Of a stretch of DNA of 64,000 bases, positions 17,698 to 27,104 are shown piece by piece. The stretch spans positions 1 through 64,000 of the forward strand of contig CANQWQ010000003.1 in the NCBI GenBank assembly GCA_947627595.1, written 5' to 3'. Each line of letters starts with the position of its first letter. Within the stretch, counting starts at the first letter, position 1. Position numbers and translations under genes: made by a program. Origin of the DNA: an uncultured Clostridia bacterium (GTDB taxonomy: Bacteria; Bacillota; Clostridia; TANB77; CAG-508). The notes beneath the pieces are model-generated. The model was not told the origin of the DNA, did not search any database, and saw nothing but the letters and a program-made list of their open reading frames with translations.

Positions 17698-19717
17698 GAA
17701 TATAGAAAATTATAAAAAAGCTATAGATCAAATTCATGTAGACGAAAACTTAAAAGATAAAGTCTTAGAAAAAGCAAAAGAAAAACAGTCTAAAAAACCT
17801 ATTTATTATTTAAGATATGCAGTTAGTATTGCTGCTGTGGCTTTAATAGCAATTGTAATAGGTGTAAAGATGAACACTCCTAATGGTCTTAATAAAGAGG
17901 TTTTAGACTCAAGCAAAAAGTTAGAAATAGCCGAAGAAAATAAAGAAGAATTACTTGCTAGAGCTAATATAAAAAGATTTTCAAGTATTGAAGAGCTAAG
18001 AGAAACTTTAGAAAATAATTCAGTTAGCTATGAAGATATTTATAATAGTAGAGCTGAAACTGTTAAAACAGATAGTATTGCTGAAAGTGGCACTGCAAAT
18101 GCAGATTTGATGAGTAAGGAAAGTTCTTTAGATTATTCAAAAACAAATAATCAAGTTGAAAATGTTGATGAAGCAGATATAGTTAAAACAGATGGAAAAT
18201 ATATTTATTATTGCCAAAACTTAGAGGTTTATATCTATGATAATGACTTAAATTTAAAGACTAATTTAAATTTTGAAGACGGATTTGCACCATCTAATAT
18301 ATTTATAAATGATGATAAATTAGTCGTTTTAGGTAGTAATAACGGATTTAACAAAGAAGTATATTTAAATTCAATGAGTAAAGATGTTGAATATGAAAAT
18401 GAAAAAACGAAAACTATTGTTAGAGTATATGATTTAAAAAATATTGAAAATCCAGAACTTGCTAGAGAAATTTCAGTTGATGGTTATTATAAAGATGCTA
18501 GAATGATTGAAAAAAATATATATTTTGTAACAACATATGGTTTTGGTTATTATAGAAATTTAGAAGAATTAACAGATGATGAAATTTTACCATGCTATAA
18601 AGATAGCTTTATTTCAGATGATGATATAGTAGTTGAAGCAACAGATATTGCATATTTTGAAGAAATGGAAGATAACACTTATTCAATTGTTGCAGGATTT
18701 AATCTAGATTCTGATGAAGATGTAAATATAGAAACGTTTTTAGGCTTTGGAGAAGATTTATATGTAAGTACTGAAAATCTATATATTGTTTCACCAAATT
18801 ATTATAATAGACAAATTAATGATAGCACTATTTATAAATTTAGATTAAAAGATGGAGATGTTTTTGCTACTGGAAGTGCTAAAGTAGAAGGTTCTGTTAA
18901 TAATCAATTTTCTATTGATGAATATGAAGGAAACTTAAGAATAGCAACAACAATTTATGATTATGATAGAGAAAATTATCAAACTGATTATAAAACAAGA
19001 CTTACAATTTTTGATGAGAATTTAGAAAAAATAGGCGAAATTGAAAATTTAATTGAAGATGAAAGAATTTATAGTGTTAGATTTATAGGAGAAATTGGAT
19101 ATATTGTAACTTTTGAACAAGTTGATCCATTATGGGTAATTGATTTATCAGATCCTAAGAACCCAGTTATAAGAGGAGAATTAGAAATTCCTGGATATAG
19201 TAGTTATCTTCACCCTTGGGATGAAAATCATATTATAGGAATTGGATATAATGTTAAACCAAACGGATATGGCGGAGTTACAACTGATGGAATAAAATTA
19301 AGCATGTTTGATGTTTCAGATTTAGATAATCCTAAAGAAATATTTAATATTAGCTTAGGCACTGAATTTTATTCACAAATAACAACTTCACATCACTTAT
19401 TATTTATAAATAAAGATAAGAATTTATTAGGATTTCCTGTATCAACATATATAAAAAATAAACAGCTTGAAGGACTTATTTTATATAGAGTTGATTTAGA
19501 AAATAATAAGTTTGAAGAAATTAAAGACTTGGTTTTAGAAAAGAATTCTAATGGATTATCTAGATTTATCTATATTGGAGATTATATCTATGGTTTATAT
19601 TATAAGAGAATTGAAAAATATGATATAAATAGTTTTGAGAAAGTTCAAGAAGTTCCAGTTCCAAGTGAGAGCAAACTTGAATATTATTATAATACTAGAA
19701 ATGTTATATTAGATTAA
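17690..19717 (+). CDS. membrane-anchored beta-propeller protein, partner of ECF sigma factor
   Basis: 675 residues from the ATG at 17690 (RBS GGAGG, overlapping the sigma gene). Residues about 1-30 are cytoplasmic, a single membrane helix lies at about 43-60, and the outside portion carries a Beta_propel (PF09826-type) domain beginning with NNQVENVDEADIVKTDGK. Several blades follow, such as SVRFIGEIGYIVTFEQVDPL and WDENHIIGIGYN. By position it could act as anti-sigma factor or sensor, but no known anti-sigma motif was recognised. Confidence 0.8.
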   Translation: MNKNIENYKKAIDQIHVDENLKDKVLEKAKEKQSKKPIYYLRYAVSIAAVALIAIVIGVKMNTPNGLNKEVLDSSKKLEIAEENKEELLARANIKRFSSIEELRETLENNSVSYEDIYNSRAETVKTDSIAESGTANADLMSKESSLDYSKTNNQVENVDEADIVKTDGKYIYYCQNLEVYIYDNDLNLKTNLNFEDGFAPSNIFINDDKLVVLGSNNGFNKEVYLNSMSKDVEYENEKTKTIVRVYDLKNIENPELAREISVDGYYKDARMIEKNIYFVTTYGFGYYRNLEELTDDEILPCYKDSFISDDDIVVEATDIAYFEEMEDNTYSIVAGFNLDSDEDVNIETFLGFGEDLYVSTENLYIVSPNYYNRQINDSTIYKFRLKDGDVFATGSAKVEGSVNNQFSIDEYEGNLRIATTIYDYDRENYQTDYKTRLTIFDENLEKIGEIENLIEDERIYSVRFIGEIGYIVTFEQVDPLWVIDLSDPKNPVIRGELEIPGYSSYLHPWDENHIIGIGYNVKPNGYGGVTTDGIKLSMFDVSDLDNPKEIFNISLGTEFYSQITTSHHLLFINKDKNLLGFPVSTYIKNKQLEGLILYRVDLENNKFEEIKDLVLEKNSNGLSRFIYIGDYIYGLYYKRIEKYDINSFEKVQEVPVPSESKLEYYYNTRNVILD

Positions 19718-19723
19718 TAAAAA

Positions 19724-19756
19724 AATAAGACTTTGAAAAAATTTCAAAGTCTTATT
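19724..19756 (+). terminator. terminator of the sigma/beta-propeller operon
   Basis: 14-15 bp stem AATAAGACTTTGAAA / TTTCAAAGTCTTATT with a short A loop. Both flanks are A/T rich, so it could act in both directions. Confidence 0.85.
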
Positions 19757-19816
19757 TACTTTTTAAATCATTAAGGTTATAATTTTATTATAAGATATAT
19801 TGGAGAGGTGTGTAAT

Positions 19817-20335
19817 ATGCTTGAACACATAGGGTTAATAATAACATTTGTTATTGTTGTAATAGTTTGTATAATTTATACTAGATTAATGAGATATAGA
19901 AATAGAGCTCGTGAAGTTCGTACAGATATAGAAATTCTTATGAAACAAAGATGGGACTCACTTCCAATATTAATTGAAATAATAAAAAAATATCCTATAT
20001 ATGAAGAAGCTAATTTAGAAAAGATTGCAAAAATTGAAGACAAAAAATATGATGAATTAAAAACACTTCAAAAGCTTGATGTTGATAAGGAAATTTCAAA
20101 AGTTATTAAAAAGATATTTGATATAACTAAAAACTCTGAAGATTTAAATCAAGATGAAGAATATATTAAGCTAAAAGAAAATTTATTAAAAATAGATAAA
20201 GAAATGGAAAATAATAAAAAAGATTATAAATCTTTATCAAAAGAATACAATAAAAAAATTGAAACAGTTCCAAACAATTTAATAGCAATTTTATTTGGCT
20301 TTAATGAAGAAAAATTTCTAGAAACCGGAAAATAA
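19817..20335 (+). CDS. LemA family protein
   Basis: 172 residues from the ATG at 19817 (RBS GAGAGGTG). One N-terminal membrane helix (about 5-25) is followed by a long helical LemA core: RNRAREVRTDIEILMKQRWD, a middle E/K-rich helix pair and YNKKIETVPNNLIAILFGF near the C-terminus, where the family has a VxxFP-N-xxA-x-hhGF motif. Membrane-attached; function in bacteria poorly understood. Confidence 0.88.
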   Translation: MLEHIGLIITFVIVVIVCIIYTRLMRYRNRAREVRTDIEILMKQRWDSLPILIEIIKKYPIYEEANLEKIAKIEDKKYDELKTLQKLDVDKEISKVIKKIFDITKNSEDLNQDEEYIKLKENLLKIDKEMENNKKDYKSLSKEYNKKIETVPNNLIAILFGFNEEKFLETGK

Positions 20336-20372
20336 GCTATATAGCTTGTTTGAAAAATAAAAAAGTTCTAAC

Positions 20373-20425
20373 AAAACCTCTAAACGAATAGTATTTAGAT
20401 ATAAAGTTATTCGTTTGGAGGTTTT
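20373..20425 (+). promoter_or_regulatory. 18-bp hairpin sequestering the spoIIID ribosome binding site
   Basis: Bases 20373-20390 pair with 20408-20425 over 18 positions, including one G-U pair, around a 17-nt loop. The 3' arm contains GGAGG (20417-20421), the only plausible ribosome binding site for spoIIID, twelve bases before its ATG. The 3' arm ends in only four T, so it is a weak terminator candidate. It could control spoIIID translation or transcript entry. Confidence 0.7.
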
Positions 20426-20433
20426 ATGCTGTT

Positions 20434-20745
20434 ATGAAGCAAGTATCAATTGAAGAGCGTGCAGTAAATTTAGCACATTATATTATAGATACAAAAGATA
20501 CTGTAAGAGGTGCAGCAGCAAAATTTGGTATTTCAAAGTCTACGGTTCATAAAGATATTTCCCAAAGACTAATAAATATTAATTATGCATTAGCATTAGA
20601 GGTTCGTAAGATATTAGATAAAAATAAAGCTGAAAGACATTTGAGAGGAGGAAGAGCTACAAAACTTAAATACGAACTTTGTAACAAAAGTAAACAAAAT
20701 GTAACACAAATGAAAAATAGAGTGGATAACTCACAAAATACTTGA
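20434..20745 (+). CDS. spoIIID: sporulation transcription factor SpoIIID
   Basis: 103 residues (Bacillus protein 93). Contains EERAVNLAHYIIDTKDTVRGAA, the helix-turn-helix FGISKSTVHKDISQRL, and the C-terminal basic KNKAERHLRGGRATKLKY that contacts DNA. SpoIIID tunes the sigma-E mother-cell regulon. A long hairpin masks its RBS. Confidence 0.96.
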   Translation: MKQVSIEERAVNLAHYIIDTKDTVRGAAAKFGISKSTVHKDISQRLININYALALEVRKILDKNKAERHLRGGRATKLKYELCNKSKQNVTQMKNRVDNSQNT

Positions 20746-20785
20746 TAATACTTAATTACATAGATTTTACCTATCATGAAAGGCT

Positions 20786-20814
20786 TTGACAATTGGGGTG
20801 ATCCGTGTTATATT
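20786..20814 (+). promoter_or_regulatory. strong sigma-A promoter of veg
   Basis: TTGACA (20786-20791), 17-bp spacer, TATATT (20809-20814). veg promoters are among the strongest known in Bacillus. Confidence 0.85.
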
Positions 20815-20862
20815 TTGGGTAGCAACATTGCTATAATTTTATAAATGGTAGGTGATTATTTT

Positions 20863-21165
20863 ATGGGAATTTACAGATCAGAAATTTCAGATTTAAGAAA
20901 GAATATTGGAGAAAATATTGGCCAAAGAATAATTATAAAGGAGTCACCAGGAAAGCGTAGTAAACCTCTTGAAAAATCTGCTATTATTGAGAATACTTAT
21001 AAAGATTATTTTAGAGTAAAATTTGAAGAGGCTAACCGTGTAGGTTCATATAACTATACTGATTTATTTACTAAAACTATAGAAGTTAAGATTGATAATG
21101 GAAACGGCTATGAACCACTATTTGAACCACAAATTGATATTAAAAGAAGAAAGACAGCCGTTTAA
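20863..21165 (+). CDS. veg: Veg family protein
   Basis: 100 residues from the ATG at 20863 (RBS GGTAGGTGA); the Bacillus protein has 86. Family pattern: LRKNIGENIGQRIIIKESPGKRS, then a short beta-barrel-like domain ending TKTIEVKI. Veg is an abundant small protein linked to biofilm gene control in B. subtilis; its molecular role is unclear. It lies upstream of the sipL-like gene. Confidence 0.93.
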   Translation: MGIYRSEISDLRKNIGENIGQRIIIKESPGKRSKPLEKSAIIENTYKDYFRVKFEEANRVGSYNYTDLFTKTIEVKIDNGNGYEPLFEPQIDIKRRKTAV

Positions 21166-21191
21166 TTAAATAAAATTAGGAATTATTTTTG

Positions 21192-21236
21192 AAATCCTCC
21201 ATATAAATGTTAGTAAAGACATTTAAGGGAGGATTT
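21192..21236 (+). promoter_or_regulatory. hairpin sequestering the sipL-like gene's ribosome binding site
   Basis: AAATCCTCC (21192-21200) pairs with GGAGGATTT (21228-21236), and TAAATGT (21204-21210) with ACATTTA (21219-21225). The 3' arm holds the GGGAGG site for the ATG at 21242. TTTTATTT follows, so it may also end veg transcription. Confidence 0.65.
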
Positions 21237-21241
21237 TATTT

Positions 21242-22711
21242 ATGGAAAAAATAAATATTTATAGAAAAAAACTTTGCAAAACTAACGAAATTGAGCTAAA
21301 ACAAGATTTGATTGTTCCTGATTCTAAACAAGATTTATTTCAAATTATAGATGGAAATTTTTATTGTTATTTTAGTAAAATAGAGATTGAAAATGGAAAA
21401 ATAACTTTAAGTGGAAACGTAGATTCTTACATATCTTATATTTCAAGTAATGAGGAAACACTAGGGTTACAGGCTTCTTTTAATCTTAATGATGTTTTAG
21501 AAAACAATAATATAAATGATAAAATGAATGTTGAATATAATATAAAAGTTGTAAAATATGACATAAAAATTATTAATGAAAGAAAAATAAGTTTAACTAT
21601 AAATTTAAAAATTACTTATGAATTATACGGTTCTGATACAATTGAGATTCTTAATGATTTTAGTGAAATTGAAGATGTTCAGTTAGATTCTAAAACTATA
21701 AAATTAAATTCGTTAATTGGAGTAAATTCAAATATTGCGAGTTTAAAAGAAGAATTAAAAGTAAATGGAACAGACATTATTTCAGGTATTTTAAAAGTTG
21801 ATACAAATATTTTAAATAAAGAAGTTAAGATAAGTTATAATAAAGTTTTAAGTAAGGCAGATTTGATGGTAAAAATTTTATATTTAACTAAAGATGGAAG
21901 AATTGAAAAAGCAGAAGAAAGTTTTCCATTAATGAGTTTTATAGACCTTGAAAATATCAAAGAAGAGAATATATGTAGTACTTGCTATCAAGTTAGAAAT
22001 ATATTATTGAAAATTGACAATGACGAAAATCTTATTACAATTCAAATGGAATATGAAATAATTTGTAAAGCCTTTGAAGTTAAGGAACAAGAGGTCGTAA
22101 GCGATTTATACTCTTTGAAATATGATACAGAGCTAGACAAAAAAGAATTTGAAATAATAGATGATATATCCACAAAAAGTGATAAAAGTGTGGATATAAA
22201 TGAGAAAATTGAATTAGAAAGTGTAAGAAAAGTAATAGATGTTTTTGGAAAAAGTAAAATTCTGAAAAACAATATTTCAAAAGATATTTCTAATTTAGAG
22301 GGAGAAGTAGAATTAAAAGTTTATTATGAATCAGAAACTAAGATTGGTTTAAATATTAAAACTGTTACGATTCCGTTTATTGCTAAAATTGATAGCCAAG
22401 AAGAGGTTTTATCAGAATTTGAAGATTTAGAATATGATTTAAATGAAAATGTTTTAATAGTTAAGGGAAAAGTTGTTATATATGAAGACGAAGTAAAGAA
22501 AAATAAAATTAATGTTGTTCAAAAAGTTACAAAAAAAGAATTAACTAATTCTGATGATTATAGTATGGTAGTTTATAGTATCAAGAAAAATGATACACTT
22601 TGGGATATTTCAAAAAAGTTTAGAGTTAAGAAAGAGAATATTATAACTTTAAATGAACTAGAAGAGCCATATAATTTGAAATTTGGCGAGAAAATGTATA
22701 TTATAAGGTAA
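21242..22711 (+). CDS. DUF3794 and LysM domain protein, SipL-like spore coat morphogenetic factor
   Basis: 489 residues. Two or three DUF3794 modules (about 1-440) show the pattern KQDLIVPDSKQDLFQIIDGNF and FCYFSKIEIENGKITLSGNVD-like strands. A C-terminal LysM module (about 445-489) has YSIKKNDTLWDISKKFRVKKE and LKFGEKMYII. The layout matches SipL of Clostridioides, which binds SpoIVA during coat assembly; the LysM could bind cortex glycan. Ten bases upstream of yunB. Confidence 0.85.
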   Translation: MEKINIYRKKLCKTNEIELKQDLIVPDSKQDLFQIIDGNFYCYFSKIEIENGKITLSGNVDSYISYISSNEETLGLQASFNLNDVLENNNINDKMNVEYNIKVVKYDIKIINERKISLTINLKITYELYGSDTIEILNDFSEIEDVQLDSKTIKLNSLIGVNSNIASLKEELKVNGTDIISGILKVDTNILNKEVKISYNKVLSKADLMVKILYLTKDGRIEKAEESFPLMSFIDLENIKEENICSTCYQVRNILLKIDNDENLITIQMEYEIICKAFEVKEQEVVSDLYSLKYDTELDKKEFEIIDDISTKSDKSVDINEKIELESVRKVIDVFGKSKILKNNISKDISNLEGEVELKVYYESETKIGLNIKTVTIPFIAKIDSQEEVLSEFEDLEYDLNENVLIVKGKVVIYEDEVKKNKINVVQKVTKKELTNSDDYSMVVYSIKKNDTLWDISKKFRVKKENIITLNELEEPYNLKFGEKMYIIR

Positions 22712-22720
22712 TTTGATAAA

Positions 22721-23421
22721 ATGGATAAAATTTATTCTAGACGAAGAATAAGATTTAAAAATTTTAAACAAATGAATAAAAAACAAAAATTAAAATTTAT
22801 AATATATTTTGTTTTGATAATAGTTTTTATAATAATCGTTATTTTTATAAAAGCTGCATATCCAATATTTGTAGCAAGTTGCGAAAATTCTGCTACTTCA
22901 ATTGCTACAAATATATTGAATAAAGAAGTAAATGAAGTTATGATTGTCTATAATTATAATGATTTGGTTAATTTAGGAAAAGACGAAAAGCGGTAATATA
23001 ACTTATATTGAGGCAAAGATAATTCCTATAAATGAGATAGTAGCAAAAATTACAAAAAATATACAAGAGAAATTAGATTTAAATTCAATGATTTCTGTTA
23101 AGATAAATTTAGGATCAGTTTCTCGGAATAAGTGCTTTATCAGGAATAAGTCCTAATTTTAAAATTGCTATGGAAAGAGCTGGAAATATTAATGCGAAGA
23201 TAGATTCAGAATTTATGTCAGTAGGAATAAATCAGACGATGCATAGAATTTATTTAGATTTAGATTGTTCTGTTGGAATATTAACTCCATTTAAAACTGT
23301 AACTCAAGAGGTGAGTTCAAAGGTTTTACTTACTGAAACTGTTATAGTTGGCGAGGTTCCATCAACATATTATAATTATGATAATCTAGGTTTTGAAGAT
23401 GTTTTGCAAACTATAAATTAA
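22721..23421 (+). CDS. yunB: sporulation protein YunB, two CGG +1 shifts
   Basis: With +1 steps at 22991 and 23124 the gene encodes 232 residues (Bacillus YunB about 250). A basic N-terminus and one membrane helix (about 28-48) are followed by ATSIATNILNKEVNEVM, GNITYIEAKIIPINEI, GSVSGISALSGISPNFKIAM and a C-terminal TVTQEVSSKVLLTETVIVGEVPxTY. YunB is a sigma-E-dependent protein needed for proper spore formation. Zero-frame reading stops at residue 91. Both joins fall at glycines and the three pieces together match the whole family. Confidence 0.92.
22991..22993 (+). other. CGG +1 recoding site 1 (yunB)
   Basis: AAG-C-GGT: zero-frame CGG is followed directly by TAA (22994). Skipping the C restores GNITYIEA. 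Confidence 0.9.
23124..23126 (+). other. CGG +1 recoding site 2 (yunB)
   Basis: TCT-C-GGA: the zero frame of this segment stops at TAA 23154. Skipping the C restores GSVSGISALSG. Confidence 0.9.
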
Positions 23422-23452
23422 GAGTTCTAATTAATTTTAGAACTCTTTTTCT
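23420..23452 (+). terminator. terminator after yunB
   Basis: 11-bp stem AAGAGTTCTAA / TTAGAACTCTT beginning at the yunB stop codon, followed by TTTTCTTTT. Confidence 0.88.
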
Positions 23453-23521
23453 TTTAAGATTTAATTGAAAAAGAAAATTCTATATGATAAAATTATATAT
23501 ATTTTTTGAAAAGAGATAAAA

Positions 23522-24793
23522 ATGAGAAAAATTGGAAAATATTTGCTAACTTTTATAATTTTAATAATTGGATTCGTCGGAATATTATTAGTATCTTGCT
23601 CTTTTCCAAGTTCTTTAATTAAAGAAAATGTTAAAAGTTCTTCTAAAACTTTAATTAAAGAAGGAAATAGAAAATTTTGCTTTATAGTAAATAAGGCTCA
23701 AGAGCAGATGTTTGACAACTATTCAGACGCATTAATGATAAATACAGCATATTCAATTGATAGTAAAACACCATTATATTCAGCACTTACTGCTAAAAAA
23801 GACTATGTTCCAGGAGTTACAAAAACTATTGTTGTAGACATGGTAGGAGAGTTAAATTCAAGTTCAAAATATGATGAACATGATGAAGTCTCAGAACTAA
23901 GAGATACTGTTAATGGCGAAAGTACAGAAAGTTTTGAATATGCTAAATATTGGCATGGATATTTAAGTTTCTTAAGACCATTACTATTAATATTTGATTA
24001 TTCACAAATTAGAATTTTATTAGCTATAATATTTTCAATTCTTATAATTTTAATTACTATTGAACTTGCTAAAAATAAAGGTAAAACAATTGCAAGTCTC
24101 TATTTTTTGTCGCTTTTTTGTGTTGAGTATTTTTATGTTTTCTTAAATTTGATGAATTCAGTAACATTTTTAGTAATGATGATTTCTTCATTAATATTTG
24201 TAAAAAAACATGATAAAATAAAAGACTTTGGATTATTTTTCTTTATTGTTGGAATGTGTTGTAGTTTTTTCGGATTGCTAGATACGCCACTTTTAACATT
24301 AGGTGGTCCACTTATTTTATATTTCATATATAAAGAAAATAGAGGTGAAAAAGATTTTAGAGAATTAATTAAATTTTCGATTTTGTGGCTTTTAGGATAT
24401 TCATTAACATGGGCTACAAAGTGGATTTTGACAGATATTTTATATCATAGAGATTTGATTTCAACAGCTATTGGACAAGTACTATTTAGAAGTTTTGACA
24501 AAAATGTTAATAAAGCAGTTGCTGTTTGCTTAAATATATTATATATGGCTATTCCAATTATATTGGGAACAATAATTGCTGTATATTACAGTGTTAAATA
24601 TTATAATAAAAGAGTTAAAGAAAGCTCAAAAAAATATAGAATATTTTATATAATTAGCTTAATGCCAATTGTTTGGTATATAGTTTTAGCAAATCATTCT
24701 TATAACCATTCTTTCTTTACATATAGATTATTATTTATAACAATGCTTTCATTATTATTAAGCACGTATTATAGTTATGGTGAACCAGAATAA
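23522..24793 (+). CDS. polytopic membrane protein, unknown function
   Basis: 423 residues. An N-terminal helix (about 7-27) with a Cys (VSCSF) that is not a clean lipobox is followed by an extracytoplasmic loop of about 110 residues (ENVKSSSKTLIKEGN to YWHGYLSFLRP). At least seven hydrophobic segments fill the rest. The topology resembles GT-C membrane glycosyltransferases. The next gene, a GT39-like protein, starts just downstream, so both may act in surface glycan assembly. No catalytic residue could be named. Confidence 0.55.
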   Translation: MRKIGKYLLTFIILIIGFVGILLVSCSFPSSLIKENVKSSSKTLIKEGNRKFCFIVNKAQEQMFDNYSDALMINTAYSIDSKTPLYSALTAKKDYVPGVTKTIVVDMVGELNSSSKYDEHDEVSELRDTVNGESTESFEYAKYWHGYLSFLRPLLLIFDYSQIRILLAIIFSILIILITIELAKNKGKTIASLYFLSLFCVEYFYVFLNLMNSVTFLVMMISSLIFVKKHDKIKDFGLFFFIVGMCCSFFGLLDTPLLTLGGPLILYFIYKENRGEKDFRELIKFSILWLLGYSLTWATKWILTDILYHRDLISTAIGQVLFRSFDKNVNKAVAVCLNILYMAIPIILGTIIAVYYSVKYYNKRVKESSKKYRIFYIISLMPIVWYIVLANHSYNHSFFTYRLLFITMLSLLLSTYYSYGEPE

Positions 24794-24812
24794 AATAACG
24801 AAAGGAACAAAA

Positions 24813-26333
24813 ATGATAGAAAAAATTAAAAAGAATTTAGATAAAATAGAATATGCTATTATGTTTTTAATATTTATGTATATAATGTTCCTACAACCAA
24901 GACATGTAATGTGGTTAGATGAACTAGATTGGGGAGTTGGAATATTAATTGAAAATAATAGCTTAAAAGATATTATTCTTGCTGTTTTGAAAACTGGAGA
25001 AAACTTGCCATTATTTTATATTACAATATATATAGTAAAGTCTATATTTGGTTATAATGAATTTTTCTTAGTTTTGGAATCTACAATTATTGCTTTTATA
25101 GGAGTAATTGGACTTATAAAACTTACAAGAAAATTCTTTAATAAATATATTGAGTTTATATCTGTATTTCTTATAATGACATCATATATGTTTGTTAGTT
25201 ATTGTGGTTTGCAAGTTAGACCTTATGCTTTGTTATTTTGCTTTTCTACATGGACATTATATTTTTATTTAAAAAGACTAGAAACTGAGAATTGGAAAAA
25301 TATTGTTAAATATGGAGTTTCAATGATATTTTTAATGTATTCTCATTGGTTTGGAGTATTAATTAGTTTATGCTATGCTTTTACAGATTTAGTGTTGTTT
25401 TTTAGAAAAAGAGTATCTTTTAAATGTATCGTGTCATATATAATTGGTGGACTAGCATTTTTGCCAAGTTTTATAACTTTATTATATTTTCATGATGGAG
25501 ATGTAAAAGAGTTTGGAGTAGAGAATGCTGATATTGCTACTGTGATTTATATATTTAAAATGTTAACAAATGATATTACTTTAAATATATTATTCTTAAT
25601 TATAGCTTATATTTGTACGTTGATTTTATTTTTTAGAAAAAAAGATAATTATATAGGGGTAGTTTCATTCTCATCATTTATACTTATGGTTGGCGTTATT
25701 ATATTTAGCTTGATGAATCCAAAAGCTTCATTATTAAGAGAAAGATATTTTATTACAGTTTTACCGCATTTAACAATATTATTAAGCTGGCTATTATATG
25801 AAATTTTAAAATTATATAAAAGATATGAATTTAAAATACTTGTTGTAACATTAATTTTCATAGAAGCATTTTATTCAATTTCTTATTTTTGTATACTTTC
25901 ATATAATATTCCAAATGTTATTTTTGGCTTATTTAAAAGTAATTCAGATTACTTTAAAAGTCAAGAAGATTGTTATTTAGATAATACACTAATTATTTGC
26001 ACTTATGGAAAAACATGGGTTAAATATTATTTTGAATTAAAAGGAGAAGAACTTCCTAAAAATATTATTGTTCAAGATCCATTAAAGTACCCAAATACTT
26101 TACATATGACAGAGGTAGATTTATCTGATTTAGAATATTGCGTAAAAGATGGAAAATATGTTGAATCAGGAGAAGTAGTAGATGATATTTCAGAATATGA
26201 TACAATTTATTATATTGAAGAATATAGAAAATTGTCTTCTGATTTAAAGAAAGAACTAAAAGAAGATTATAAAAAAGAATTTTATGATAAAAAACTTAAA
26301 TTAACAAAATTAGTAAAAATTACAGATAAATAA
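24813..26333 (+). CDS. GT39/ArnT-like membrane glycosyltransferase
   Basis: 506 residues from the ATG at 24813 (RBS GAAAGGA). About ten membrane helices. The first extracytoplasmic loop has WLDELDWG, the acidic motif expected of dolichyl- or undecaprenyl-phosphate-sugar dependent transferases, followed by ENLPLFYITIYIVKSIFG and LQVRPYALLFCFSTWTLYFY, typical of PMT/ArnT family proteins. A soluble C-terminal domain of about 130 residues. Probably modifies a surface polymer. Acceptor unknown. Confidence 0.75.
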   Translation: MIEKIKKNLDKIEYAIMFLIFMYIMFLQPRHVMWLDELDWGVGILIENNSLKDIILAVLKTGENLPLFYITIYIVKSIFGYNEFFLVLESTIIAFIGVIGLIKLTRKFFNKYIEFISVFLIMTSYMFVSYCGLQVRPYALLFCFSTWTLYFYLKRLETENWKNIVKYGVSMIFLMYSHWFGVLISLCYAFTDLVLFFRKRVSFKCIVSYIIGGLAFLPSFITLLYFHDGDVKEFGVENADIATVIYIFKMLTNDITLNILFLIIAYICTLILFFRKKDNYIGVVSFSSFILMVGVIIFSLMNPKASLLRERYFITVLPHLTILLSWLLYEILKLYKRYEFKILVVTLIFIEAFYSISYFCILSYNIPNVIFGLFKSNSDYFKSQEDCYLDNTLIICTYGKTWVKYYFELKGEELPKNIIVQDPLKYPNTLHMTEVDLSDLEYCVKDGKYVESGEVVDDISEYDTIYYIEEYRKLSSDLKKELKEDYKKEFYDKKLKLTKLVKITDK

Positions 26334-26354
26334 TTAAAAAAGTTCGGAAAAAGC

Positions 26355-26383
26355 TTGACAAATTGGTAAAATCGTAGTATTAT
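26355..26383 (+). promoter_or_regulatory. sigma-A promoter of infC-rpmI-rplT
   Basis: TTGACA (26355-26360), 17-bp spacer, TATTAT (26378-26383). Confidence 0.88.
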
Positions 26384-26537
26384 ATTAATGTTTTAAGAAG
26401 AAATTTTGTGTTCTCACCTTATTTCGTTTAGATTATAAGGTTAAATATCTAGATTAATTTACCCAAATGAAAGATATTTATTTAAAATTTGGCTTCTTAA
26501 AACGAGTCAAATTTTTTTATTTTTTGGGAGGTGTTTA
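26384..26537 (+). ncRNA. infC leader, L20-type autoregulatory leader candidate
   Basis: About 150 transcribed bases without a gene precede infC. TTTTAAGAAG near the start pairs with CTTCTTAAAA near 26490-26502, followed by a run of T at 26511-26525. A terminator fold just before the infC RBS is the layout of the L20 leader that in Firmicutes senses free ribosomal protein L20. I assign it by position and fold only. Confidence 0.65.
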
Positions 26538-27050
26538 ATTATAAAACAAGAATTGCCTATTAACAGACAAATAAGAGAAAAAGAAGTTCAAGTAATTGAC
26601 GAAGATGGCGAAAAACTAGGAGTTCTTCCTATCGAAGAAGCAATTGAGAAGGCAGAAGACAAAAACTTAGACTTAGTTTTAGTTGCTCCACAAGCTAGTC
26701 CAGCAGTTTGTAAGATTATGAACTATGGAAAATATAAGTTTGAGCAAGCTAAAAAAGAAAAAGAATCTAGAAAGAACCAAAAGGCAGTGGAACTTAAAGA
26801 AATTAGAGTTACTCCTAATATAGGTGCTCATGATTTTGAATTTAAAAGTAGAAATGCTAGAAGTTTCCTAGAATCAGGAAATAAAGTTAAAATTACTTTG
26901 AGATTTAGAGGAAGAGAACTTAATAATATTAAATTAGGAGAAGATACTTTAAACAAATTTATTACAGACCTAGAAGATATTGCTGTTCCTGAGAAAAAGC
27001 CTTTGTTAGAAGGTAAAAACTTATTTATTATTTTGGCTAAAAAGGCTTAA
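26538..27050 (+). CDS. infC: translation initiation factor IF-3, probable AUU start
   Basis: 170 residues if started at ATT 26538, five bases after GGAGGT (26527-26532). An AUU start is a hallmark of infC and lets IF-3 repress its own translation. The alternative TTG at 26553 has no RBS. N-domain: LPINRQIREKEVQVIDEDGEKLG. C-domain: KEIRVTPNIGAHDFEFK and KITLRFRGRE. First gene of the conserved infC-rpmI-rplT operon. Confidence 0.95.
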   Translation: MIKQELPINRQIREKEVQVIDEDGEKLGVLPIEEAIEKAEDKNLDLVLVAPQASPAVCKIMNYGKYKFEQAKKEKESRKNQKAVELKEIRVTPNIGAHDFEFKSRNARSFLESGNKVKITLRFRGRELNNIKLGEDTLNKFITDLEDIAVPEKKPLLEGKNLFIILAKKA

Positions 27051-27104
27051 ATAATAATTATACTTAAAACTTATGATGTTTTGGAAACAGAAAGGAGAAA
27101 GAAA

